This document shows positions 1-5,345 of a DNA stretch of 5,345 nt, in pieces. This DNA is from an uncultured Clostridia bacterium. Its GTDB lineage: Bacteria > Bacillota > Clostridia > Oscillospirales > CAG-272. Position numbers and translations under genes: made by a program. Location: the NCBI GenBank assembly GCA_904501765.1, contig CAJGCM010000149.1:1-5345 (forward strand), given 5' to 3'. The first letter of the stretch is position 1; each line of letters starts with the position of its first letter. The notes under the pieces were generated by a model that was not told where the DNA came from, did not search any database, and saw only the letters and a list, made by a program, of their open reading frames with translations.

Positions 1-1450
1 AGGGGGGCTGTCGATTTATACCACGGTTGACCCGATGGTACAGTCGGCTCTTGAAGAATATTTTGAAAACGAAAGCAATTTTTCCAAGAAAGTCAATGAC
101 GGTCTTGACTTTTCAATGGTTGTTTGCGATTCAAAAAACTCTAATCTTCTCGGTATTATCGGGGCCGTCGGAAAAAAGAGCGGGAACAGGGTATTGAATC
201 TTGCAACCGCTCTACACACTCCGGGGTCGGCTCTTAAGCCGCTTGCGCTGTATGCGCCACTTATAAATCAGAAAAAAATCAATTATGCCACCGTTTTTGA
301 CGACGTACCCCAGGATTTTTTAAATAAGGGCGGGGCACTTTTGGAATATCCAAAGAATTATCCGGCTGTGTATCAGGGGTTGACCACGGTAAAAGACGCC
401 GTAAGACTGTCAAAAAATACAGTAGCGGTTAAGCTTTACGGAATGCTCGGCCCGGAGGAAATATATTACAACCTGAAAAACAATTTCGGCTTTGACACCC
501 TTCTTCGCCGCCGACCTACCGACAGCGGAGGCATATTGACGGATTTAGCTCCTTCGCCTTTGGCTTTAGGTCAGCTGACGTACGGCGTATCTCTGAAGAA
601 ATTAACAGAGGCATACACGGTTTTTCCCTCGGAAGGAACTCTTTCGCAGGGCAGAAGTTTTATTGCAGTATATGATTCCTTGGGTAATCTTCTGTTAGAA
701 AACCGAGAATCCTCCAAAAAGGTGTTTCGCCCCGAGACGGCAAGAATAATGAACAGCCTTTTAATGAACGTAACCGAAGACGGTACGGCTCGTAAAATAA
801 CCTTAAAAAACACAGTTGACACGGCAGGGAAAACAGGAACATCCGGTGAAGACAAGGATAGACTGTTCGTAGGCTATACTCCGTATTATACGGCGGGGAT
901 ATGGTGCGGATACCGAAACGGCGGTGAATCGATAGGCTCCACGTCTCCCACTCATATAAAAATCTGGGACGACGTTATGACAAGGATTCATAACGAGCGG
1001 CTGCGTGATATTTCAGACGAAAATATAGAGTCGTTTTCGTATAAGGGGCTTAAACGGTTGAGCTTTTGTAAGGATTCAGGAAAACTTTTTTGCCCCGATT
1101 GTTCTCTCGACCCAAGAGGCAACCGTATGGATTACGGTTATTTTGAGCCATCATTTATACCCTTTGGTAAATGCGACAGACACGTTGTTGTAGAATACGA
1201 TACAGAAGCAGGGAGACCGGCAGATGCGGATAGCTTGCAGGAAAATATAAAGCTTGTCGCTTTGCTGAGGGTTGAAGGAAGAGAATTCCCGAAGAAAATT
1301 TTTATTGCCGATGATGAATACGTTTTACGTGAGCGGAACGAAGAAGAGCTTACCGATACAGAAAACAAATTTTCGTTATTCAGCAAAGCAAGTTCGGATG
1401 CGCAGGATAAAGAAAAGAAGAAAAAACACCGTCCGACCATCCTATATTAA
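1..1450 (+). CDS. Penicillin-binding protein, transpeptidase domain (class A-like, 5'-truncated by window edge)
   Basis: The frame is open from base 2 (first full codon) to TAA at 1448-1450, so the gene starts left of the window; the ATG at 35 is internal, because the codons before it encode GGLSIYTTVDP, the conserved linker entering the transpeptidase domain of class A PBPs. The product is an extracytoplasmic, membrane-anchored enzyme that cross-links peptidoglycan stem peptides and is acylated by beta-lactams. Counting from the ATG at 35, the three active-site motifs are present in order: SALK (Ser65, bases 227-238; nucleophile Ser and Lys68), SKN (126-128, bases 410-418) and KTGT (266-269, bases 830-841), followed by the typical YTPYYTAGIWCGY strand. 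A C-terminal segment has Cys345, Cys353, Cys356, Cys380 and His383, and the protein ends in a Lys-rich tail. A glycosyltransferase (GT51) domain is expected upstream but cannot be seen, so a class A (PBP1a/PonA-like) assignment is inference. All catalytic residues are intact. Confidence 0.93.
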   Translation, partial: GGLSIYTTVDPMVQSALEEYFENESNFSKKVNDGLDFSMVVCDSKNSNLLGIIGAVGKKSGNRVLNLATALHTPGSALKPLALYAPLINQKKINYATVFDDVPQDFLNKGGALLEYPKNYPAVYQGLTTVKDAVRLSKNTVAVKLYGMLGPEEIYYNLKNNFGFDTLLRRRPTDSGGILTDLAPSPLALGQLTYGVSLKKLTEAYTVFPSEGTLSQGRSFIAVYDSLGNLLLENRESSKKVFRPETARIMNSLLMNVTEDGTARKITLKNTVDTAGKTGTSGEDKDRLFVGYTPYYTAGIWCGYRNGGESIGSTSPTHIKIWDDVMTRIHNERLRDISDENIESFSYKGLKRLSFCKDSGKLFCPDCSLDPRGNRMDYGYFEPSFIPFGKCDRHVVVEYDTEAGRPADADSLQENIKLVALLRVEGREFPKKIFIADDEYVLRERNEEELTDTENKFSLFSKASSDAQDKEKKKKHRPTILY

Positions 1451-1453
1451 AGC

Positions 1454-1495
1454 AAAAGCACAGTAAAGCAAAAACAAAGCCTTACTGTGCTTTTT
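1454..1495. terminator. Rho-independent terminator, probably bidirectional
   Basis: A GCACAGTAA arm (1458-1466) pairs perfectly with TTACTGTGC (1482-1490). The pairing is extended by AAAA (1454-1457) with TTTT (1491-1494), giving 13 bp around a 15-nt loop. On the + strand the stem ends in TTTTT (1491-1495), and it begins 4 nt after the PBP stop codon. On the - strand the same stem is followed by TTTT then GCTTTA, a weaker but usable U-tract for the convergent Nudix gene, whose stop is at 1522-1524. Placement between two convergent genes supports a shared terminator. Confidence 0.85.
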
Positions 1496-1521
1496 AGTTA
1501 TGCGTCTTTTTCTTTACGCTC

Positions 1522-1986
1522 TTATTTTGCGAATTCCAGAGTGTCTGAAATCAATCTGTCGCCCTCATATTCAAGCTTAAGAGAGAAGAAGGGGCAGTCT
1601 TCGGAAAGCAGCTTAAGGAAGATTTTATCCCCCTGCCATATAGGAAGATTCTCAACATCTTGAACTTTCACCCACTTTGGCACGCCTTCGTCGCATATTT
1701 CCTTTACGCTTCCCGAAAAATCGCATGTGTGAAAAAGATGCATATATTCGGTCCCGTATCTATCGGAAACGAAGGTGATAATACCTCTGTAACTTACACT
1801 GCCTAAAGTGAGCCCCACCTCTTCAAAAACCTCACGTCTTACGCAATCAAATGGGGATTCGCCCTCTTCAAGCTTTCCGCCAATGCCTACCCACTTATCA
1901 CGGTTCTCATCTCCTACCTTTTTTATGCGGTGCAGCATAAGGTATGCGCCATCTTTTTCTATATAGCAAAGAGTTGTTTGTTTCAT
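1522..1986 (-). CDS. Nudix hydrolase, MutT/MTH1-like (probable 8-oxo-dGTP diphosphatase)
   Basis: A 154-residue protein of the single-domain Nudix family, which hydrolyses nucleoside diphosphates linked to another moiety; members with this layout often clean oxidised dNTPs from the pool in the cytoplasm. The Nudix box matches GX5EX7REUXEEXGU without a mismatch at residues 37-59 (starts GKLEEGE, ends REVFEEVGL), with the metal-binding REVFEE core. Also visible are the N-terminal beta strand MKQTTLCYIEKDG, the WVGIGGK entry strand, and a late PIWQGDKIFL segment resembling MTH1-type bacterial proteins. The start is set at 1986 rather than the in-frame ATG at 2025, because the latter lies between the -35 and -10 boxes of a strong promoter, so it would not be on the transcript, and adds 13 residues that do not look like family sequence. 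The ribosome site is weak: GGGTGG (1990-1995) only 3 nt from ATG. The gene is convergent with the PBP gene and divergent from the marR-like gene. Substrate specificity is inferred only. Confidence 0.9.
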   Translation of the reverse strand: MKQTTLCYIEKDGAYLMLHRIKKVGDENRDKWVGIGGKLEEGESPFDCVRREVFEEVGLTLGSVSYRGIITFVSDRYGTEYMHLFHTCDFSGSVKEICDEGVPKWVKVQDVENLPIWQGDKIFLKLLSEDCPFFSLKLEYEGDRLISDTLEFAK

Positions 1987-2015
1987 AATCCACCCGAAGA
2001 AATATTGATATAAGA

Positions 2016-2044
2016 ATTCTATCATAAAATACAGGATTTTTCAA
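2016..2044 (-). promoter_or_regulatory. Promoter of the Nudix gene (sigma-A type, extended -10)
   Basis: Read on the - strand, TTGAAA (2039-2044) and TAGAAT (2016-2021) are separated by exactly 17 nt. TGA directly precedes the -10 hexamer, giving an extended TGn -10. Transcription should begin near 2009, leaving a leader of about 23 nt before the ATG at 1986. This promoter is what rules out the upstream in-frame ATG at 2025 as the start. Confidence 0.75.
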
Positions 2045-2088
2045 GTATATTTTCACAAGGAGAAAATGTAAACAAATTTAAAACCGTA

Positions 2089-2116
2089 TTGACATTTTTA
2101 ATGACTGTTGTATAAT
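2089..2116 (+). promoter_or_regulatory. Promoter of the marR-ABC operon (consensus sigma-A)
   Basis: TTGACA (2089-2094) and TATAAT (2111-2116) are both perfect consensus hexamers, separated by 16 nt, one short of the optimum. The predicted start is about 2123, which lies inside the inverted repeats at 2118-2146. It faces away from the Nudix promoter; the two -35 boxes are 44 nt apart in AT-rich DNA. A consensus promoter with repeats over its start site fits a unit that is strong but normally repressed. Confidence 0.85.
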
Positions 2117-2117
2117 A

Positions 2118-2146
2118 ATTAAGTAGTTAATTATTAAGCAATTAAT
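2118..2146. promoter_or_regulatory. Probable MarR operator: two tandem 14-bp inverted repeats
   Basis: ATTAAGTAGTTAAT (2118-2131) and ATTAAGCAATTAAT (2133-2146) are each perfect 5-bp inverted repeats (ATTAA/TTAAT) around a 4-nt centre, and they match each other at 12 of 14 positions. They sit 1 nt apart, so their centres are 15 bp apart, about one and a half helical turns. The first begins 2 nt after the -10 box and covers the expected transcription start. MarR dimers bind AT-rich palindromes of this size. Binding by the adjacent regulator, and hence autorepression, is inference from position and symmetry. Confidence 0.65.
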
Positions 2147-2170
2147 CTTATGGAAATACTCCATTATAAC

Positions 2171-2175
2171 AGGAG
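2171..2175 (+). promoter_or_regulatory. Ribosome binding site that decides the marR start
   Basis: AGGAG lies 7 nt before the ATG at 2183. The in-frame ATG at 2150 has only AT-rich operator sequence before it and no purine-rich site, so 2183 is preferred. Confidence 0.8.
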
Positions 2176-2182
2176 CTTTTTG

Positions 2183-2626
2183 ATGGAAAACAAGTACACA
2201 AGCCTGGTGAGAAAAACAATTTATGTAAATAAATTACACCGCAGAGCCATAGAAGCGAAGGTTTCCGAGATAGGAATACACCGAAGTCAGCATTTTATAC
2301 TTATGCGCCTTGCACGTGAAGAAAGCTTTAAATCGCAAAGAGCCTTTGCTGAAAGTCTTGGAATAACCCCTGCTGCAATGACGTTGGCTTTAGATAAGCT
2401 GGAGCAAAACGGATTTATAAAAAGAAAGGTCGGCTCTGACGGAAGGTTTAATATAATAGAAATAACCTCCGAAGGCAGGGAGGTTGTCGAGCGTTCAGAA
2501 GCGATGTTTTCGGTAATTGACAAGGCTATGTTCTGCGGATTTTCAGAGGAGGAAATCGAGAAATACACCTCATTTATCGAACGAATAGAGAAAAATTTAC
2601 AAGAATACATAGATGCCGAGGACTGA
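2183..2626 (+). CDS. MarR-family transcriptional regulator
   Basis: A 147-residue, cytoplasmic winged helix-turn-helix protein of typical MarR length. The start at 2183 is chosen over the in-frame ATG at 2150 because it has AGGAG at 7-nt spacing. Visible elements in order: an N-terminal dimerisation helix (about 5-30); SQHFILMRLAREES, the usual start of the winged-helix domain; the helix-turn-helix with recognition helix near GITPAAMTLALDKLEQNGFI (about 62-81); the wing with the SDGRFNIIEIT version of the MarR DxR motif; and a long C-terminal dimerisation helix from FSEEEIEKY onward. MarR proteins act as dimers and usually repress a neighbouring efflux or stress operon until a ligand or oxidant releases them. 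No ligand can be assigned; Cys is not positioned as in OhrR-type sensors. The first gene of an operon with two ABC subunits, it probably represses from the repeats at 2118-2146. Confidence 0.93.
   Translation: MENKYTSLVRKTIYVNKLHRRAIEAKVSEIGIHRSQHFILMRLAREESFKSQRAFAESLGITPAAMTLALDKLEQNGFIKRKVGSDGRFNIIEITSEGREVVERSEAMFSVIDKAMFCGFSEEEIEKYTSFIERIEKNLQEYIDAED
2618..2622 (+). promoter_or_regulatory. Ribosome binding site of ABC subunit 1, inside the end of marR
   Basis: GAGGA lies within the last codons of the regulator gene, 7 nt before the ATG at 2630. The marR stop (2624-2626) is between the site and the start codon, so ribosomes ending marR translation would uncover it; translational coupling is likely. 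Confidence 0.65.
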
Positions 2627-2629
2627 TTT

Positions 2630-4375
2630 ATGAAAAGATGGTATAAATACATAAAACCCTATCTTCCGTATTTTATTTTAGGCCCCCTTTGTATGATTAT
2701 CGAGCTGATAGGCGAGATGATAATGCCAAGGCTTCTTGCGGTAGTAATAAACAAAGCAACCGAGCCTGAAATTTACGGTGAGCTTTCGATTGAGGTAAGT
2801 ATAGGAATAGGGCTTATAATGATAGCAGTTGCCTTAATTATGATGGCGGGCGGTGTCGGAGGCGCATATTTCGGCGCTAAAGCCTCTGTCAATTTTGCCC
2901 AGGATTTGAGGCAGGATGTGTTTACGAAGGTGCAGAAATTTTCTTTCGCCAATATAGATAAATTCTCCACCAGCTCAATAGTAACGAGGCTTACGAACGA
3001 TATAAATCAGCTTCAGACCTTTGTAAATATGCTATTAAGAATGGCGCTGAGAGCGCCTGGAATGATGATAGGCGGTATAATTATGGCGCTTACTATAAGT
3101 CCGTCTTTGTCAGGTACCTTCGGTATAACGATGCCTATCATGATAGCAGCAATATCAATAATAATAGCCATAGGTTTCCCGAAATTTGCCGTTATGCAAA
3201 AGAGGGTTGACGGGCTTAACTCCACGGTGCGAGAAAATGTAACCAACGTAAGAGTGGTAAAATCCTTTGTAAGAGAGGACTTTGAAACTGATAAATTCGA
3301 AGAATCCAATTCAGCCTTAAAGGCGGCAGGGCTGGGCGCTATGAACGTGGTTATCTTTATGATGCCTGTTATGAATTTCTTCATGTACGCCACCGTTATA
3401 GCAGTAATCTGGATAGGACACGGAACGGTTATTTCGGGAGATATGCCCATTGGCGACCTTACAAATTTTGTCACCTATGTAACGCAGATTTTGTCATCGC
3501 TTATGATGATTACAATGCTCCTTATGACTGCTTCAAGAGCCTTGGCATCCGGAAAGCGAATTTGTGAGGTTCTTGACGAGGAGCTTGATTTATCTGATGA
3601 AAATGCGGCTTACCCAGAAAAAAGGGTAGAGGGTGGCTCTGTTGAATTCAAAAACGTTTTCTTCAGATACTATAAGAATAACAGCGAATGGGTGCTTGAA
3701 AATATAGACCTTAAGATAGAATCCGGCAGCACCGTGGGAATAATAGGCTCAACAGGCTGCGGAAAAACCACTCTTATATCAATGATTCCAAGGCTTTACG
3801 ACGTTGATTCGGGAGAGGTCATCGTTGACGGAGTAAACGTTAAGGATTATTCTTTGACCGCCTTAAGAGATGGTATCGGTATAGTTTTGCAGAAGAACCT
3901 ATTGTTTTCGGGCACGATAATCGAAAACATCAGATGGGGAGATAAAGAGGCTGACCTCGAGGATGTCGTGGAGGCAAGCACACACGCAGCGGCAGACAGA
4001 TTCGTTTCTACCTTTGCTGACGGATACGATACAATGCTTGATAAAGGTGGCTCAAACCTCTCCGGAGGTCAGAAGCAGAGGTTATGTATTGCCCGTGCTC
4101 TCGTTAAAAAGCCGAAGATTCTGATTCTTGACGATTCAACAAGCGCTGTTGATACCGCAACGGAGGCGGGAATAAGACGGGCTCTCAGGGAAGAGCTTCC
4201 GGATTCCACCAAAATCATAATAGCCCAGCGAATAAGCTCTGTAAAGGAAGCTGATAAAATTATAGTTATGAACGAGGGCTGTATTACGGGAATAGGCACC
4301 CACGAGCAGCTCCTTGAAGAAAATACCGAATATCAGGAAATTTACTATTCACAAATGGATAAGAAGGAGGCGTGA
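2630..4375 (+). CDS. ABC exporter half-transporter with degenerate ATPase site (heterodimer subunit 1)
   Basis: A 581-residue type IV ABC exporter half: an N-terminal membrane domain with about six helices (near 12-38, 56-82, 134-157, 162-184, 240-264, 278-304) and a C-terminal nucleotide-binding domain (about 338-575). NBD motifs: Walker A GSTGCGKT (373-380), Q-loop Gln421, signature LSGGQ (477-481), Walker B ILILDD (Asp501), D-loop SAVD (505-508). The residue after Walker B is Asp502 (bases 4133-4135) instead of the catalytic Glu, and the switch-loop His is Gln533 (4226-4228, in IIAQRISSV). Both changes mark the non-hydrolysing subunit of heterodimeric exporters such as TM287 of TM287/288. 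The membrane segment FSTSSIVTRLTNDINQLQ also resembles that subunit class. The canonical LSGGQ here should complete the active site with the partner's Walker motifs. It starts 3 nt after marR and ends 2 nt before the partner gene. Likely a multidrug or lipid-like exporter; the substrate is unknown. Confidence 0.94.
   Translation: MKRWYKYIKPYLPYFILGPLCMIIELIGEMIMPRLLAVVINKATEPEIYGELSIEVSIGIGLIMIAVALIMMAGGVGGAYFGAKASVNFAQDLRQDVFTKVQKFSFANIDKFSTSSIVTRLTNDINQLQTFVNMLLRMALRAPGMMIGGIIMALTISPSLSGTFGITMPIMIAAISIIIAIGFPKFAVMQKRVDGLNSTVRENVTNVRVVKSFVREDFETDKFEESNSALKAAGLGAMNVVIFMMPVMNFFMYATVIAVIWIGHGTVISGDMPIGDLTNFVTYVTQILSSLMMITMLLMTASRALASGKRICEVLDEELDLSDENAAYPEKRVEGGSVEFKNVFFRYYKNNSEWVLENIDLKIESGSTVGIIGSTGCGKTTLISMIPRLYDVDSGEVIVDGVNVKDYSLTALRDGIGIVLQKNLLFSGTIIENIRWGDKEADLEDVVEASTHAAADRFVSTFADGYDTMLDKGGSNLSGGQKQRLCIARALVKKPKILILDDSTSAVDTATEAGIRRALREELPDSTKIIIAQRISSVKEADKIIVMNEGCITGIGTHEQLLEENTEYQEIYYSQMDKKEA
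4364..4370 (+). promoter_or_regulatory. Strong ribosome binding site of ABC subunit 2
   Basis: AAGGAGG, a near-perfect Shine-Dalgarno, overlaps the last codons of subunit 1 and sits 7 nt before the GTG at 4378. Another in-frame GTG at 4372 overlaps the TGA of subunit 1 but is only 1 nt from this site, so it is too close. The spacing selects 4378. Confidence 0.8.
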
Positions 4376-4377
4376 GG

Positions 4378-5345
4378 GTGAGAACTTTAGAAGAACTTCA
4401 AAAGAATTACAGCCGTTCGCCTTCTGAGCAAAAGGGCGGTATGCCGGGGTTTGGCGGAGGAAGAGGCAGGCATCAGGGAATGAAGGGGAAGCCCAAGAAT
4501 TTCAAGAAAACCGTGGGAAGACTTGTCACTTACGTAGGAAAGTATAAGTTGCGTTTGCTTCTTGTGCTTTTATGTATGCTCTTTACAACTGTATCCTCAC
4601 TTATCGGCGGATATATGCTTGCTCCTATCGTAAACCGCATAACCTACCACGTAACGGGTGAGATGCCAAATATGAGTGCAATAGAGCTTTTGGCGGACAG
4701 TGTTATCGGCGCTCTTGCGGAAATTCCGTTTGTTAAAGCGCTCTTAGGAGGAAGCGATGCCCTTGCGGTGACGGTTTACGTATTTGCAGCTTTGATTATA
4801 TTAGCGTTCGTTTACCTGCTCTCCGTGTTATCCTCTTACGTTCAGTCGAAAATTATGCTTTCGGTATCCCAAGGGTCAATTGAGCAAATCAGAAACGATT
4901 TATTTAAAAAGCTTCAAAGGCTGCCGGTAAAATATTTCGACTCAAATCCTACGGGCGAGATAATGAGCCGCTTTACCAATGATATAGACAATATAGACGT
5001 TATGCTTAACAACTCTTTGACCTCAATAGTCAGCGGAGTGGTAAGCCTTCTTGGTACGTTTGTTTTTATGATATCCACTAATATCTGGCTTACCCTAATA
5101 ACCGTCGCATTCGTTCCACTCCTTTTCTTTGCGGGAAAGTATATTGGAAAGCGTTCGGGCAAATATTACGGAGCTCAGCAAGCGGCAATAGGCGCAGTAA
5201 ACGGGTATATTGAGGAAACCGTCAGCGGGCAGAAGGTTATAAAGGTATTTAACCACGAAGACGAAACTGTGGAAGAGTTCGGAATGCTCAACGAGGATAT
5301 GAGAAATAAGCAGCTGAAGGCGCAGTTTTGGGGCGGTGTCACAGG
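4378..5345 (+). CDS. ABC exporter half-transporter, heterodimer subunit 2 (3'-truncated by window edge)
   Basis: The frame opens at GTG 4378, 2 nt after the stop of subunit 1 and 7 nt after AAGGAGG, and stays open to the right edge: 322 codons plus two bases, all membrane domain. It begins RTLEELQKNYSRS, then has a Gly/Met/Arg-rich cytoplasmic segment (about 20-40, GMPGFGGGRGRHQGMKG) and NFKKTVGRLVTYVGKYKLRL before the first helix, a common N-terminal extension in these Firmicutes subunits. Helices lie near 57-82, 128-155, 213-232 and 236-255. Family motifs are YFDSNPTGEIMSRFTNDID (187-205, first cytoplasmic loop) and YIEETVSGQKVIKVFNHED (277-295, second cytoplasmic loop). The nucleotide-binding domain (about the last 250 residues) is outside the window. 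As partner to a degenerate subunit it should carry the intact Walker B Glu and switch His; this is a prediction, not seen. Co-transcription with marR and subunit 1 is very likely from the spacing. Confidence 0.92.
   Translation, partial: MRTLEELQKNYSRSPSEQKGGMPGFGGGRGRHQGMKGKPKNFKKTVGRLVTYVGKYKLRLLLVLLCMLFTTVSSLIGGYMLAPIVNRITYHVTGEMPNMSAIELLADSVIGALAEIPFVKALLGGSDALAVTVYVFAALIILAFVYLLSVLSSYVQSKIMLSVSQGSIEQIRNDLFKKLQRLPVKYFDSNPTGEIMSRFTNDIDNIDVMLNNSLTSIVSGVVSLLGTFVFMISTNIWLTLITVAFVPLLFFAGKYIGKRSGKYYGAQQAAIGAVNGYIEETVSGQKVIKVFNHEDETVEEFGMLNEDMRNKQLKAQFWGGVT

Noticed and set aside
1409..1428. A-rich tract with AAAAAAC near the PBP 3' end and a downstream hairpin, resembling a -1 frameshift site.
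   Set aside because: The heptamer is in the wrong phase (codons AAA AAA CAC rather than AAA AAC), and the hairpin with its T-run is better explained as a terminator. The tract encodes a common Lys-rich tail.
1138..1440. 100-codon - strand frame overlapping the PBP 3' end.
   Set aside because: Composition (runs of Phe and Ser) is the complement of the Lys/Glu-rich PBP tail; the PBP frame has clear family motifs and this one has none.
1448..1473. 10-nt direct repeat TAAAGCAAAA (1448-1457 and 1464-1473).
   Set aside because: Low-complexity A-rich sequence within and beside the terminator arm; no other copies nearby and no mobile-element features.
2057..2071. AAGGAG followed 3 nt later by ATG then TAA: looks like a ribosome site with a start-stop mini-ORF.
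   Set aside because: It lies upstream of the marR promoter and on the non-template side for the Nudix gene, so no promoter seen here would transcribe it; chance match in AT-rich DNA.
2150..2182. In-frame ATG at 2150 as a longer marR start.
   Set aside because: No Shine-Dalgarno before it and it directly follows the operator repeats; ATG 2183 has AGGAG at 7-nt spacing and gives a normal MarR N-terminus.
3013..3474. 153-codon open frame on the - strand inside ABC subunit 1.
   Set aside because: It is antisense to the membrane domain, with Ile/Thr/Pro-rich composition mirroring hydrophobic codons; no ribosome site and no recognisable domain.
1..5345. Search for tRNA, rRNA, riboswitch, CRISPR array, insertion sequence or phage genes.
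   Set aside because: Nearly all bases are in family-recognisable coding sequence; the two gene-free stretches (1451-1521 and 1987-2182) are explained by a terminator and promoters. No direct-repeat array, terminal repeats or structured leader seen.

Overview
The window looks like an ordinary chromosomal segment from a low-to-moderate GC Gram-positive bacterium, most likely a member of the Clostridia (Bacillota). The evidence is strong purine-rich Shine-Dalgarno sites, sigma-A type promoters, frequent AGA/AGG and ATA codons, a class A-like PBP with a Cys-bearing C-terminal segment, and a MarR plus paired ABC half-transporter operon of a kind common in Firmicutes. I cannot name the genus.

Layout. 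(1) Bases 1-1450, + strand: the 3' part of a penicillin-binding protein gene whose reading frame is open through the left edge; the whole transpeptidase catalytic core (SxxK, SxN, KTG) is present. (2) Bases 1454-1495: a hairpin with a T-run that serves as a terminator between two convergent genes and probably works in both directions. (3) Bases 1522-1986, - strand: a MutT/MTH1-like Nudix hydrolase with a perfect Nudix box and its own extended -10 promoter. (4) Bases about 1987-2182: a divergent promoter region. The + strand promoter has perfect TTGACA and TATAAT hexamers, and two near-identical 14-bp inverted repeats lie over its predicted transcription start. (5) Bases 2183-5345 and beyond, + strand: a tightly packed operon of a MarR-family regulator, an ABC half-transporter with a degenerate ATPase site, and a second ABC half-transporter cut by the right edge. 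The intergenic gaps are 3 and 2 nt.

Functional reading. The operon is best read as an autoregulated heterodimeric ABC exporter of the TM287/288, BmrCD or LmrCD type. The first subunit carries Asp instead of the catalytic Glu and Gln instead of the switch His, which is the non-hydrolysing half of such exporters. The second subunit should therefore carry the intact Glu and His, but its nucleotide-binding domain is outside the window. The MarR protein probably represses its own promoter by binding the two repeats just downstream of the -10 box. Substrate is not predictable. The PBP and Nudix genes appear to be independent transcription units. I found no RNA gene, mobile element, CRISPR array or clearly new system; no gene-free stretch exceeds about 200 bases.
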